Assembly (NCBI GenBank): GCA_963717745.1
Contig: CAVQXJ010000022.1
Span: 1 to 64,000, forward strand
Source of the DNA: JACCXG01 sp963717745
Lineage (GTDB): Bacteria > Acidobacteriota > Vicinamibacteria > Vicinamibacterales > 2-12-FULL-66-21
DNA length: 64,000 nucleotides
Direction of reading: 5' to 3'
Shown here: piece by piece, positions 28,918 through 38,875 of the stretch
How the letters are laid out: each line of letters starts with the position of its first letter
How positions within the stretch are numbered: the first letter of the stretch is position 1
The notes under the pieces: model-generated
Seen by the model: only the letters and a program-made list of their open reading frames with translations
Database searches by the model: none
What the model was told of the DNA's origin: nothing
Made by a program: the position numbers and the translations under genes

Positions 28918-30768
28918 GGCTGGCCCTCGGGCCAGCCGATCACGAGGTGAAAGCTGCCTCGCTCGACAATGCTGGCCACCCCGGGATCCCAGAACGGGGA
29001 CCGCTCGAGGACCGCGAGGTACGAGCCGCTCGGTTGGTTCTCGACCAGGTGCACGAATCGCGAGGTCAACAGCAGGTCGGCGGGGACCATGTTCCCGGCG
29101 GCAAGTCCGACGGACTTCATGGTGGCCTTCGCGCCATGCGGCAGCGGGCCGGCCAGGCTGTATGACTTGTCGCCGTCGCGGTAGACCAAGGCGGCGACTG
29201 TCGCACCGAGTCCATTCACGACGCTCATCCCGTCGGCCTCGCGGCTGAAGGTCAGTCGCTCGCGGGCGGGCCGGAATCCGATTTCCTCGAAGTTGGTTGG
29301 AGACCGCGCCTGAATCACCCCCGCGGAGAAGCGCTGCGCCTCGGTGAGATCGAGCGTCTGCTGGCCGCGGCTGCCGGTGCCTTCGGGACCAATCGGGAAG
29401 ATCGCCGTGTCGCGTGGGAAGCGCAGGCCACCCGCGGGGGTCATGCCGGCGGCGTACAGCGAGATGCTGCCACGGGTGGAGGCCTGCTGTCTGACCTGAT
29501 CCAGCATCGTGAACGTCACGGCGCGGCCGCGCACGTCAAGACCTTCGCCGGCCACGACGTAGCCAGCGAGCAGCAGGATGAACAGCGCCGAGATGAGCGG
29601 GGCGGTCAGCACCAGCAGCACCTGCTGCCGCTTGCGCCACAAGAACCAGTAGTTGGCGGGCCCGATCAGAAAGGTGAACACAATCAGGATCGCCAGATAA
29701 GTCCGGGCGGGCACGCCGTCGACGCCGGGAATCAGCAGGCGGAAACCCCGCGCCGCGATGGTGCCCCAGTCGCGGGCCCCATTGGCCGGCAGCGCCCAAT
29801 TGGCATCTTGCAGCTTCTGCGCCGCAGACAGCATGCTGGCGAGGCCCGCCGAGCCGATGGACGCGGATGTCGCCTGGTGAATTCGACCGAAAAAGTGGGC
29901 CCGTGCCGCGTGGTCCGCCACGGCCGCTCGAGGACGCTGGTTTTCCGGAAAGAGCATGGCCGGATCGCCGTCGACCAAGATCAGGTCGCCGCCGCACGCG
30001 ATCCATGTGAGGAGCGCGCTCTTCTGCGCGTCGTTGAGTTGCCCCCATTCGTCCGGTCCGATGACGACTGCGCGCAGCGACGTGTACCCGAGCCAGTTGG
30101 TCGGCAGGCGCGACGGGGCGAGCAGGAAATCCAGCGGCGGGGCAGTGTGCACGGCGGCCGACGTGACAGTTCGACCCGTTCGACCGGACGTCACAGTTCC
30201 GGACGGAGCAAAGTGAGACATCGGCCCCGTCCCCACACCCATCGTTCTCGGCCACGCTGCCGCCATTTTTCCAAAAGGACTCGAAGGATCAGCCACGATC
30301 AGCGCCGCGGCGTCGCTCGGGAGGCTGCCGCTCTGGAACCCTGTGTAGTTGAAGCGCTCCAGCGTGCGCCCGTCCTCGCGAATCTCGAACCGGATGTTCT
30401 CGTTGTTGCCGAAGATGGGCACCGGAAGCGTGAGCCGCACCCGATCGCCCCGCGCCAAGCCGCACTGCCTGCCGGACCTCGATCGCCCCCGGCTGCATCC
30501 TGCCGCTCGAAGCTCGGAAGAACCGGGTGCCCTGACCGAAAATCTCGATGACGCGGGCCTCGCCGAGGTTGGTGATATCGAAGCGGACGGGCAGGTAGCC
30601 GGGGGCGGTTCGCGTCCCCCACTCGGAATCGATCTCGACCTTGAGCGATTCGATCTCGACCGTCCGATATTCGCCGGCGGCACGCGCGGACACGGTTGCG
30701 CAGGCAACGGCCAGGAAGACGCAGAGCCACTGGAGCCGGCTTCGATTGCCGCCCGTTGCCACACTCAC
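28914..30768 (-). CDS. secreted/membrane protein of the MoxR operon (frameshifted)
   Basis: About 618 residues. A signal peptide (LQWLCVFLAVACATVSARA) is followed by a beta-rich domain (EYRTVEIESLKVEIDS...YLPVRFDITNLG). After a frameshift near 30455 a long extracytoplasmic region continues, with a GATase-like stretch (LLTWIACGGDLILVDGDP), then two helices (about residues 350-400) and a further soluble domain. Function is unknown. It lies between moxR and the ABC ATPase, overlapping the neighbours by four bases, so it probably works with them. Confidence 0.7.
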
Positions 30769-31800
30769 CTCGCTTCCAGCGTCTGCGGGAGGCCGCGTTC
30801 GATCTCGGGGATGGCCTCGAGCAGCGCCGACACGATGCGCCGGCTGTCCCAGCCCTCGAGTCGTGCCGCGTAGTCGAGCACCAGCCGATGGGCCATCGCG
30901 GGCGCCGCGACGCGGCGGACCTCGTCGAAACCGACGTTGGGTTTACCACGCAGCAATGCCAGGCCGCGCGCCGCGGCGCCGATGGAGATGGCGGCACGGG
31001 GCGAGGCGCCATACTTCACGAAGTTCCGTACCGCCTCCGGTGCGTCGGCGCATCCCGGATGCGAGGCAGCCACCAGCCGCGCGATGAAACTGGCCACACC
31101 CCGGGGCAGGTGCACGGCGTCGACCAATGCGAACAGGTCGTGCAGGTCGCTGGCGGTGAGCACCGGTTCGAGCGCCGGTGGTTCGCCGTGGACGCGAGTG
31201 ACCAGAATCTCCTCCAGCACCGCGCGCTCGACGCCGGCGATGTCGACCTTGAACATGAAGCGGTCGAGTTGCGCTTCGGGCAGCGGATAGGTGCCTTCGA
31301 GCTCGATTGGGTTCTGCGTCGCCAGTACGAAAAATGGATCGGGCAGTGGCCGGGTCACGCCGAACGTCGTGACTCGATGTTCCTGCATCGCCTCGAGCAG
31401 CGCCGCCTGGGTCTTGGGCGAGGCACGGTTGATCTCATCGGCCAGCAACACGTTGGTGAAGACCGGGCCCTGGTGGAACACGAACTCCTTGCGGCCGTCG
31501 CGCTCCTGGAGAATGTGGCTGCCGGTGATGTCGGTCGGGAGCAAATCGGGCGTGAACTGGATCCGCCGGAAGTCGAGCGACAGCAGGCGTGACAACGCTT
31601 TGACGAGCTCGGTCTTGCCGAGTCCCGGGCAGGCCTTCGAGCAGCACATGGCCCCGAGCGAGCAGCGCGGCGACGACCTCGTCTATCGTCTGCTCCTTGC
31701 CGAGGATCACCCGCCGCAGCTCGCTGACCAGCCGCGCGACCTTCGCCTGAGCGTCGGCGACGCGTTCAGGGGCAATGAGGGCTCGACCGTCTCCCGTCAT
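30765..31800 (-). CDS. MoxR-family AAA ATPase (frameshift in Walker A)
   Basis: About 345 residues. It starts MTGDGRALIAPERVADAQAKV. HVLLEGLPG then breaks exactly in Walker A: removing one base from CCCGGG near 31625 restores GLPGLGKTELVK. Walker B LLADEINRA, sensor 1 ATQNP, and the arginine finger region (PEAQLDRFMFKV) are present. MoxR proteins act as chaperone-like ATPases for DUF58 and VWA partners, which are encoded downstream here. Confidence 0.87.
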
Positions 31801-31822
31801 GAGTAGGGTCCTTAGTCCTTAG

Positions 31823-33145
31823 CTATTTCTCGAAGTATTTCTTCACGGCGCTCTGGTGACGTGGCGCGAGCGTGCGGCGCCACGCGCTCTGTCCGGCGAC
31901 GGCCGCGTACTGCCGGGCGGCCGATGGCGCACTCTGCCCGGGTGATTCTCCAGGCGTCCCGGGTAACTCCACGACCGGCGCCCAATCGTCGGGACTACGG
32001 GCGGCGCCGGGCGGCAGCGCGTCGGCTTTGAACCGGTCGAATGGTAACGATTCCTTGCCCCAGGTGAGCGCCGCATCGGCGCGGCCGCGATTGATGCCAC
32101 CGTTTCCAGGCCTGCCATCACCATCGGGAGATGACTGGCTGGAGTCGAGCGGAAACTCCGATGGATCGAACCGCCGGAACTCCTTGCCAAGCTTGGCCAG
32201 CGTGCCGAAGCGTCCTCTGGTTTCGCCGAGGTGCTTGGACAGCGAGCCCAGAAGCGAACGCAGCGCCGCGGCATCGGTCGGCAGCTTGCCGCTCTTCAGC
32301 AGCCGCTGCACGTCCGCCGGCGCGCCGGCCAGCAGCCCGCTCTGCCCAAGCCGTTCGAGCGCTTTCGTCAGCTCCTCGGCGTGAGCCTGGGAAACAGCGT
32401 CGGCGTTCCCACCTGCCTCGGCAGCGGCGGCGTAACGAGCCACGCTTTCCTCAGCCCAGTTCAGGGCGTTCTCCTTCTCGGACACGCCCGCCGCGACTCT
32501 GCCGCGCAGCGCATCAGCCGCTTCCCACGAAGACGCATCGACGCGCTCCTCGGCGCTCCGGCGGATGCGTTCGATCTCCTCTTCCAATTTCTTCTCCTCG
32601 CCAGCGGTAATCAGCTCCTGTTGCTTCAACTCCGCTACCGTCGCCACGAGATTGGCGGCAATATCGTCGGCAAGAATCCCCTTCGTTCCGCGAGGCACTC
32701 GTTGGGGAAGCCACAGCGCCGTGGCCAGGAACGCCGCCGCCGCAGGCAGCGCGGCGAGCTTGCGCCAGGGACGCAGTCGCGGGAGCGAGAACTTCGAGGC
32801 GTGCTCGGCCAGCGGCGACCCGGCCCAGGCCCGATCGTCGTTCTCGAACAGCGTCAGTAACATCCCCTGACCGCCGTTCAGCCAGTCAGCGACCGCGACC
32901 ACCTCGGCGGGCCGGTACGCCCGCCTCGCACAGGCGATCAGCGCCGGAACTGCGGTGAGGACAGGCGTCAGCCAGAGCCAGGGCAGGCCTGACGCCGCAG
33001 CGGGGAAGAACAGGCGGCAGACCACCGCCACCAGACCTGCGAGGAGAAGGCTCGCGACGGCCCACGCCGGCCACACGTCCAGAAAGAGGCCGATTGCGAG
33101 ACGACGCGCAAGCCGCTTCAGGGCTGGGCGGACCGACAGCGGCAT
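31823..33145 (-). CDS. membrane protein with coiled coil, head of MoxR operon
   Basis: 440 residues; family not recognised. Two helices are predicted at the N terminus (about 20-75), another near residue 130, then long coiled-coil segments (LKQQELITAGEEKKLEEEIERI) and a disordered proline/glycine-rich tail. ATG 33145 is used; a TTG at 33154 lies nearer to GGAGGAG and could be the true start. It is the first gene of the operon and is followed by moxR after 22 bases. Confidence 0.65.
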   Translation of the reverse strand: MPLSVRPALKRLARRLAIGLFLDVWPAWAVASLLLAGLVAVVCRLFFPAAASGLPWLWLTPVLTAVPALIACARRAYRPAEVVAVADWLNGGQGMLLTLFENDDRAWAGSPLAEHASKFSLPRLRPWRKLAALPAAAAFLATALWLPQRVPRGTKGILADDIAANLVATVAELKQQELITAGEEKKLEEEIERIRRSAEERVDASSWEAADALRGRVAAGVSEKENALNWAEESVARYAAAAEAGGNADAVSQAHAEELTKALERLGQSGLLAGAPADVQRLLKSGKLPTDAAALRSLLGSLSKHLGETRGRFGTLAKLGKEFRRFDPSEFPLDSSQSSPDGDGRPGNGGINRGRADAALTWGKESLPFDRFKADALPPGAARSPDDWAPVVELPGTPGESPGQSAPSAARQYAAVAGQSAWRRTLAPRHQSAVKKYFEK

Positions 33146-33181
33146 TTCATTCAATTGACGCTCCTCCACCCCACCGCGCAA

Positions 33182-33489
33182 GTCCGCGCGGCGGGGCCCG
33201 GTCCTGACTCCCGGTTGGTCGGATTATCTCAGAGACACCGGTGTGGCGGTTTTGGCGGTCCGCATTCGGCAAGCGCCCGCAATGGGATCCGACGCGAGTG
33301 GTCGTGCGCCGCGGACCGTGTCGCGGTGGAGGTCACATGCAACCGTCGGCCCGCGAGGTGTGCCGACAGCCGTCGCCCCACTCGCTGTCCCCCGAGCACT
33401 CGTAGTCGGAGTCGAGTGCGATGGCCGTGGCGCAGAAATCCTGTCGGAGAAACGAAGATCGCGCCGGAAGGGTCGATGATCGGGTACGC
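33182..33489. other. gene-free stretch upstream of the MoxR operon
   Basis: About 310 bases between the divergent MoxR operon and the broken DUF488 gene. It should contain the promoters of both. I see no convincing ORF, RNA or repeat in it. Confidence 0.4.
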
Positions 33490-34284
33490 ATGAAACCCGT
33501 GACCGTCTTCTCTTGGGGGTTCTGGGGCTGGGGCACCGCCACGCGGCAACTGATTGCCGCGGTTGACGCGGCGGAAGGCCGTCGCGGCGTTTGAGCCGCC
33601 GATGTTCGTCGACATCCGCCTCCGGCGTTCAGGTCGGGCGCCTGGCTTCAGGTCCGGCGCATTCGAACGGCTCTTGGGTCGCCGGCGTTATCGATGGATG
33701 CCGACGCTGGGTAACAGCAACATCGGCACGCGGAAGGCTGCCAAGATCGCGTGCCCAGCGGCAGCGGATCATCTGCTCGACACCGCCTTGGATGCGGCAG
33801 AGCGCGGTTCGCGTGTCATCTTTTTCTGCGCTTGCGAATCGCCGTCGGGCATCAGATTGCCACCGCCACATCGTCGCTGGGTTGCTCAGGCGCGTCGCTC
33901 GCCGACGGCGTGTGGTTGTGCAGGTGGAGGAATGGCCGGGTGGTCAGCCTTCAGCGCGCACGCGGACGCTTCGCGTTTCGCCCGCTACACTCTTGGCGGT
34001 TGCCCGCGGCGCGCGAGCGATTCCTTTGGCGTTCTCCAGAGCCCCGCTGTCAATGGGTCGGCGTGCCGTGGGGCACTCTCGTGGTGCTGAGGGCAGGCAA
34101 GAACGAACTTCCGGTCGCGGTTGGGCCAGCTGCGTATCGGGCCGGACGCTGGGTGCTGCCGGTGTTTCGAGACGACGAGGGGCAGCCTGGCCGCGACGTG
34201 CGTGCGCTCAGACTGCAGGTCGCACAGTTGCGTCGCCGATACTCGGACGCTTGGCGGCGGCTATGCGTCTACCGAGCGGGGTGA
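33490..34284 (+). pseudogene. DUF488 family protein, broken by several frameshifts
   Basis: Read across frames, it gives MKPVTVFSWGFWGWGTATRQ (33490-), then MFVDIRLRRSGRAPGF and WMPTLGNSNI, then FFCACESP, then CHRHIVAGLLRR, VSPATLLAVARG and finally a basic C-terminal region ending at 34284. The VDIR-R-F...LGN...CA...CHR order is the DUF488 pattern. At least four frameshifts are needed (near 33592, 33842, and two more before 34080). No single frame gives a protein. Function of the family is unknown. Confidence 0.6.
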
Positions 34285-34406
34285 GATGTCACGTCGCCGA
34301 GCTCGGAAGCACTCCTGAATCGGTGTCCCGCGGAGCAATCGAGGAAGGGCCGCTCCTCACCACCGCGACGCCGGGGTCAAGAACGAGCGAATCCGAGGAA
34401 GGCCCC

Positions 34407-34623
34407 TCACCACCCAACACGCAGGGCGTACCAGAGCGCGAAGAGAATCGCCGCGCCGGTCCGACCATCGACAGCACGGTGGACGTGAAATACGGATAGA
34501 CCATGAACAGCAGCCCGGCGACGAGCTGCGGCCAGCGCTGCTGCTTCTTCCCCTAGACCACCAGCCGAAGCCGATGGCGCCGGGAATCAGCGAGACGAAG
34601 AGCCAGGTTGCGTCCAGCGACAT
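34407..34623 (-). CDS. small two-helix membrane protein (two frameshifts)
   Basis: About 70 residues. MSLDATWLFVSLIPGAIGFGWW forms the first helix, then the basic loop GKKQQRWPQ, a second hydrophobic stretch LVAGLLFMVYPYFTS and a final helix ILFALWYALRVGW before the TGA at 34407. Frameshifts near 34555 and 34450 must be bridged. Its ATG overlaps a probable radical-SAM stop as TGATG, so it is the last gene of the RiPP transcript. It could help export or immunity, or be an unrelated conserved membrane protein. Confidence 0.55.
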
Positions 34624-36537
34624 CAGTCGCGTTCCACGCGAATCCAGCCGGAGTGGGTGGCCAACGGAAGGCGCGGCGTTGGGCTCGCGCAGTGACGCCA
34701 GGACCGGGCGGCCGATCGCCGCTCGACGAGCCTCGGCCTCGAACTCCTCGATCAGGCCGGGCTCGGCCGTGGCCAGCGGCACCAGACTCGAGTCGAGTCT
34801 CACCAGGAGCCGGCGCTGCAGTGCCCAATTGACCGTCTCCGAGTGATCGCGCGCGCCGGCGAGAGCCACCGACGCCTGCTCGCGGGTCAGGAACTGGATT
34901 TCCAGGGTGCCGGGAAGGCCGCGCGTGTCGTGCAACAGGAACTGCTCGCCGGTGATGGGCACGACGGCGAGCGACGGCGGCGGGCCATCGGACTCCCAGC
35001 AGTGCCGCCACGCATCGACCTGCCCGGCGATCGCTCGCATCACCGCCGGATTCTCCCGAGACTCGCTGTCGTAGTCGCCATCGAAATGGTAGGCAACCTT
35101 CGCAACCTCGGCATGCGCCGGCAATATTTCAGCGTAGCTCTCCCACGGGCGCAGATTGCGGACGCCGTGCTTCGCCGGATTGTCGTAGTAGGGGCTGAAC
35201 CGATCGATCATCAGCGGCAGGAGACCGGACGGCGGATGAAGATGCCGCAGCAGCGGCAGAAGATCGAGCGTCTGTTGATACTCCTCGAGTCGATCGCCAG
35301 GGATCTGGTAGAGGAGATTCCAGCTGAGGGACAGATCGACAGAGCGGGCATACCGGAGCAGGGCAATGTTCTGTCGAGCCGCCACGCCTTTGTCCATGCG
35401 CTTCAGCAAGGACGTGGACAGCGCCTCGATGCCCGGTTGGATCACGGCGAATCCCGGCCTGTCTCAACGCGACGACATTCGACAAGGAGAGATTGGCTTT
35501 CTGCTCGTAGAACAGATGCAGTCCCGGAAGTGCGGTGCCAAGCCGCGGGATCAAGTCGCGGAAATAGTGATGCGGCATGATGTTGTCGACCATCGTCACC
35601 CGGTTCGACGGATGGGCCGCGAGCAACTGCGTCAGTTCGGCGATGACCCGGTCCGGCGACTTGGCTCGGAAGGCCATGCTCTGACCGTTGAGGCCGCAGA
35701 ACGTGCAGTGGTGCTTTTCGCCCCACCAACACCCGCGGCTGCTCTCGTACGGCAGCCAGAGGTGCTCGTCGCTTACCAGTTGCCGGTCCGGGAGGAAGCG
35801 CTCGAGCTGCTGGTAGTAGTCCTCGAAGTCCGGGGTCGGGATCCGATCGAGATCGGTGCACGGCTGGCCATGCACCACGCGGCTCGACGGCAGGTGGCCG
35901 GAGCGAGCGTCCCGCAGGAATCCGGGGAAACGACGATTCGCTCTCGCCCGAGAAGACGAAATCGATCCCGCCGTCGAGCGAAAGAATCCCTTCCGCCATG
36001 TCGCCTTCACAGTTGGCGCCGCCGAGGATCGTCACGATGCTGGACCGGAGGGTCTTCAGGCGCTTCAGCAGGGCGACACTGGCGGCCGTCTGCTGGAAGG
36101 TCGTGGAGCAGCCGATGATGTCGAAGCCGAGTTTCAGAATGGACGCGACGAGCTCGTCCGCCCACGCCGCGGCCCTGACCTCCAACTTCCGAATCTCGCC
36201 GAGCTCGATGAGAGGGTAGAGGGGCTGCGTCAGCCAGGTGCCGCTCGGCAGCGCCGGGCCGGCCGAGCGGTGGCGATCCGTACGCCGCTGCGGCGAAGAA
36301 CCGCTCGCCCATCAAATCCCGTAAGGGGGAGTAACAGAGCGCCGTATAGTTCAGCTCACCGATTTCCGCCGCCAGCAGCAGGTTCGCGTAGAGGATCCGG
36401 ACCTCGAATCCGGCCTCTTTCGCACACGACTGGAGCAGATGCGGACCGAGGGCGGGTCTCTCCAGGGCGGCAAACGGGGGAACGATGATGAGCGCGTCCC
36501 CCCGGAGAGGGTGGGGACCAGGGTGGAGCAAGTCCAT
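34623..36537 (-). CDS. B12-binding radical SAM, RiPP C-methyltransferase type (frameshifted)
   Basis: About 640 residues over four or more frameshifts (near 36250, 35930, 35450 and before 34650). The N-terminal cobalamin-binding-like domain (ALIIVPPFAALERPALG, then DIIGCSTTFQQT, LGGANCEGDMA, FVFSGESESSF) precedes the radical SAM core. In the core, ESSRGCWWGEKHHCTFCGLN gives the CX7CX2C cluster motif and SMAFRAKSP follows. This arrangement matches the RiPP-maturation radical SAM C-methyltransferase (rSAM_ocin) family, which uses methylcobalamin and SAM to methylate unactivated carbons of peptides. It starts at ATG 36537, four bases after the precursor stop. The precise C terminus is uncertain. 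Confidence 0.8.
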
Positions 36538-36541
36538 TCTC

Positions 36542-36763
36542 TCAGCCGCCGATCATGATGATCCCTACCTTCTCCTTGATGGTTGCACCTCCGACCGGAG
36601 GCTTGGAGGCCGCGAGCTTGGCGACCGCCTCACGGAGGCTGCGCTCCTGCTCAAACGACAGCAGGAGCCCTTCCCTCCGAAGAATGGCGACAGGATCCTT
36701 GAGGAACTCGTCGCGGAACCTGGGCTCCCTGTTGATGCGCTCTTCGAGACGTCCAAGGTGCAT
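36542..36763 (-). CDS. RiPP precursor peptide, NHLP-like leader with Gly-Gly site
   Basis: 73 residues from ATG 36763 (an upstream TTG at 36820 is less likely). The helical leader RLEERINREPRFRDEFLKDP...LLSFEQERSLREAV resembles nitrile-hydratase-like/Os1348-type RiPP leaders: an FRDEFLKDP block followed by a second amphipathic helix. The leader ends ASKPPVGG, a double-glycine cleavage site. The predicted core is then ATIKEKVGIIMIGG, 14 residues, without Cys, Ser or Tyr. The gene ends four bases before the radical SAM start, which supports an enzyme-substrate pair. Length and context fit a precursor; no homologue was checked. Confidence 0.7.
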   Translation of the reverse strand: MHLGRLEERINREPRFRDEFLKDPVAILRREGLLLSFEQERSLREAVAKLAASKPPVGGATIKEKVGIIMIGG

Positions 36764-36892
36764 GTCACCGTATAGCGCGCCATCCCGCAGCCTGTCAACG
36801 CGGCTGCAGGAGGCTGGCAAGGCCAGGATGCCCAGGCGTGTGCGCTGCCGGGCGGCTCGCTCAGGCTGTGTGGTATTGAAGCATGGAGGACG
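36764..36892. promoter_or_regulatory. divergent promoter region of RiPP operon and membrane protein
   Basis: 129 bases separate the start of the precursor gene (leftward) from the start of the membrane protein (rightward, with GGAGGA upstream of its ATG). It must hold both promoters; clear boxes cannot be assigned by eye. Confidence 0.4.
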
Positions 36893-38460
36893 ATGCGGCT
36901 GACACTCGGACGGCGCGGGTTACGGACCAGTCTGGTCGCGGCGTCGGTGGTCATCGCGCTCGGGCTGCTGCTCGTGCAGATTGCGCGGGCGCCCGAGACG
37001 TATCCCTGGGGCGATACGGCCATCACGTCCATCACCACGCTGCGGGTGGCGGACGGCAGTCTCTCGACGGGTGCGTACTCGCGATTCCACTGGAACCATC
37101 CCGGCCCGCTGCTTTACCAGGTGCTGGCGCCGCTCTACGAGCTGTCCGGTCATCGGGAGATCAGCATCAAGTGGACGGTGCTGATGCTGAATATCGGTGC
37201 GCTGGCGGGCCTCTTGACCGTGGTCGCCCGCCCCGCCCCCTTGCTGAGCATCTTCATCGCGCTGGCGCTGGCGCCACTCGTTTACCGGGAGCAACGACTG
37301 CTCTTCTGGGCGTGGAACCCGATCGTGCCTCTGCTGCCGATGGCACTCGCGACTGCGCTGTCTGCTCGAATCGCGACCGGCACGCTTGGATTCCTGCCTC
37401 TCTTCTGTGCCGTCGGCTCGTTCGCCGTCCAGGCACACGTTGGCTTTGCGCCCGTCGTGCTGTCTGCTGTCCGCCACGATGATGGCCGGGGTCGCGTGGA
37501 GAATCTCGCGACAGCAGTTCGCGCCGGCGAAGAAGGAGATCAGTCGAGTGATCCTGATCTGCGCAGCCGTCATCGCGGCGCTCTGGGCGGTGCCGGTGGT
37601 GCACGAATTCAGCACCTCCGACAGAAATCTGTGGAAGCTGGTCCAGTTCTTCTTCACCACGCCGCGGCCGGAGCGCGGGTGGGGAACGACGTTCGCCATC
37701 ATGGCCAATCAGCTGGTCGGCCCGCTGACGCCGTGGATGGGAGGTCACGACCAACGTCGAGGCGCCGTCGAACGCAGCGTGGCCGATTCTCGCTGCCGCG
37801 GCGGTTCAGTTCCCGCTGCTTGCCGGCGCAAGCGTCCGCGCGTTCCGCCGCGGCGCATCCTTTCATGGCGCCTTCGCCCTGACCGCGCTGATGGCCTCAG
37901 GCGTCGGCCTGCTCGCGGTGCGGGCGATCGTCGGGCCGGTTTCGGACTACCTGGTCGTCTGGCTTGCCGTGCTGGGCGCACTTAACCTCGCGGCGATTGC
38001 CACCGAGGCGCTCCACCTCGTGGTCGCGTCGCCTGGCCGCTCTCGAGCGTGGCGCTGGACGCTCGTCGCGTACACGATTGCGGCGGCAGTGCTCGGTGGC
38101 ACTCGGCTCGTCGGCAAGCATGCGGCGGACGCCCGCAGCACGATCGTCCGGACCCTCGCGACCGATCTCGAACACTATTGCCGCCGGGAAGGCATCGACC
38201 GTCCGCTCCTGCGATTCAGCGGGCCGGCGTGGCAGGTAGCCGTCGGTATCGTCCTGCAGTTCTACAAGGGTCAGCGCGCGATCTCCGTGCCGGACGACAC
38301 GCTGTTTCTGGTCGGCGATCCGTTCAAGGCGACCGGACGGGAGCCCGGGGAGTTCTATTTGATGTTCCAGGACGACACGGTGCTTCCTGCGGGCGTCACC
38401 CGGCACGAGTGGCTGACGACGCACGCCTCGTATCGGCTGGTGCGCGTGTTTCGCGATTAG
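36893..38460 (+). CDS. multi-pass membrane protein, glycosyltransferase-39-like (two frameshifts)
   Basis: About 520 residues with ten or more helices. The first periplasmic loop holds WGDTAITSI and FHWNHPGPLLYQVLAPLYEL, the pattern of the GT39/RgtA-like membrane glycosyltransferase group (an acidic residue in the first loop and a HPGPLLY motif). The frame breaks near 37472 (extra C) and 37740 (extra G). The C-terminal soluble tail (LRFSGPAWQVAVGIVLQFYKGQRAISVPDD) continues to 38460. GGAGGA precedes the ATG. It is divergent from the RiPP genes, so a link is possible but unproven. Confidence 0.65.
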
Positions 38461-38535
38461 CAGGTTGTTGAAGAAGCTTCACCGTCGAGATCACGGTCGG
38501 ACGCCGTTCGTTGTCACGCTGTCTTCGGTGTCGAC

Positions 38536-38842
38536 GGCGCCTGCGGCGCGCTGGCGCTTCCGCCTTCGCTAAAGTTACGGCGGACAAGTCGCGCCAGGAC
38601 GACACGACGACAACCTCTGTGAGTTACTTCGACGGACGCTGCCGGTTGACCGCGCCGTGCTACGCGCGGTGCGCCGGCCCCGCGGGGCCGGCGTCGCGGG
38701 CAACCGGGCGAGCCGATGATACTTGGCCTGCTGGTCGCGGCAGGGGGCATTTCAGGAGATGCCCCGACGTTCCGTCGTGGCCGCGTATTTACGTCGTGTC
38801 GTCGTCTCGTCGTCTCGTCGTGCCGCCGCAGGCGGCCGTGAC
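38536..38842. repeat. dispersed inverted-repeat element, family B, copy 2 (with nested family C)
   Basis: The left arm GGCGCCTGCGGCGCGCTGGC matches family B copy 1, but between GGCGC and GCGCCAGGACGA it is interrupted by the family C palindrome (38559-38590). The right arm (38791-38842) is the inverse GTCGTGTCGTCGTCTCGTCG. It lies between convergent genes, like copy 1. Confidence 0.72.
38559..38590. repeat. family C repeat nested in family B
   Basis: TCCGCCTTCGCTAAAGTTAC...CAAGTC, the family C palindrome, sits inside the left arm of the family B element, with GCGC on both sides of the insertion. Confidence 0.65.
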
Positions 38843-38875
38843 AGCGAACCCTGCCGCGCCCGGTCCAGGATCGCG

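Noticed and set aside
33591..34499. A 302-aa single-frame protein in the DUF488 region
   Set aside because: Only a short part (CHRHIVAGLLRR to VSPATLL) matches the family; the rest is out of frame with it.
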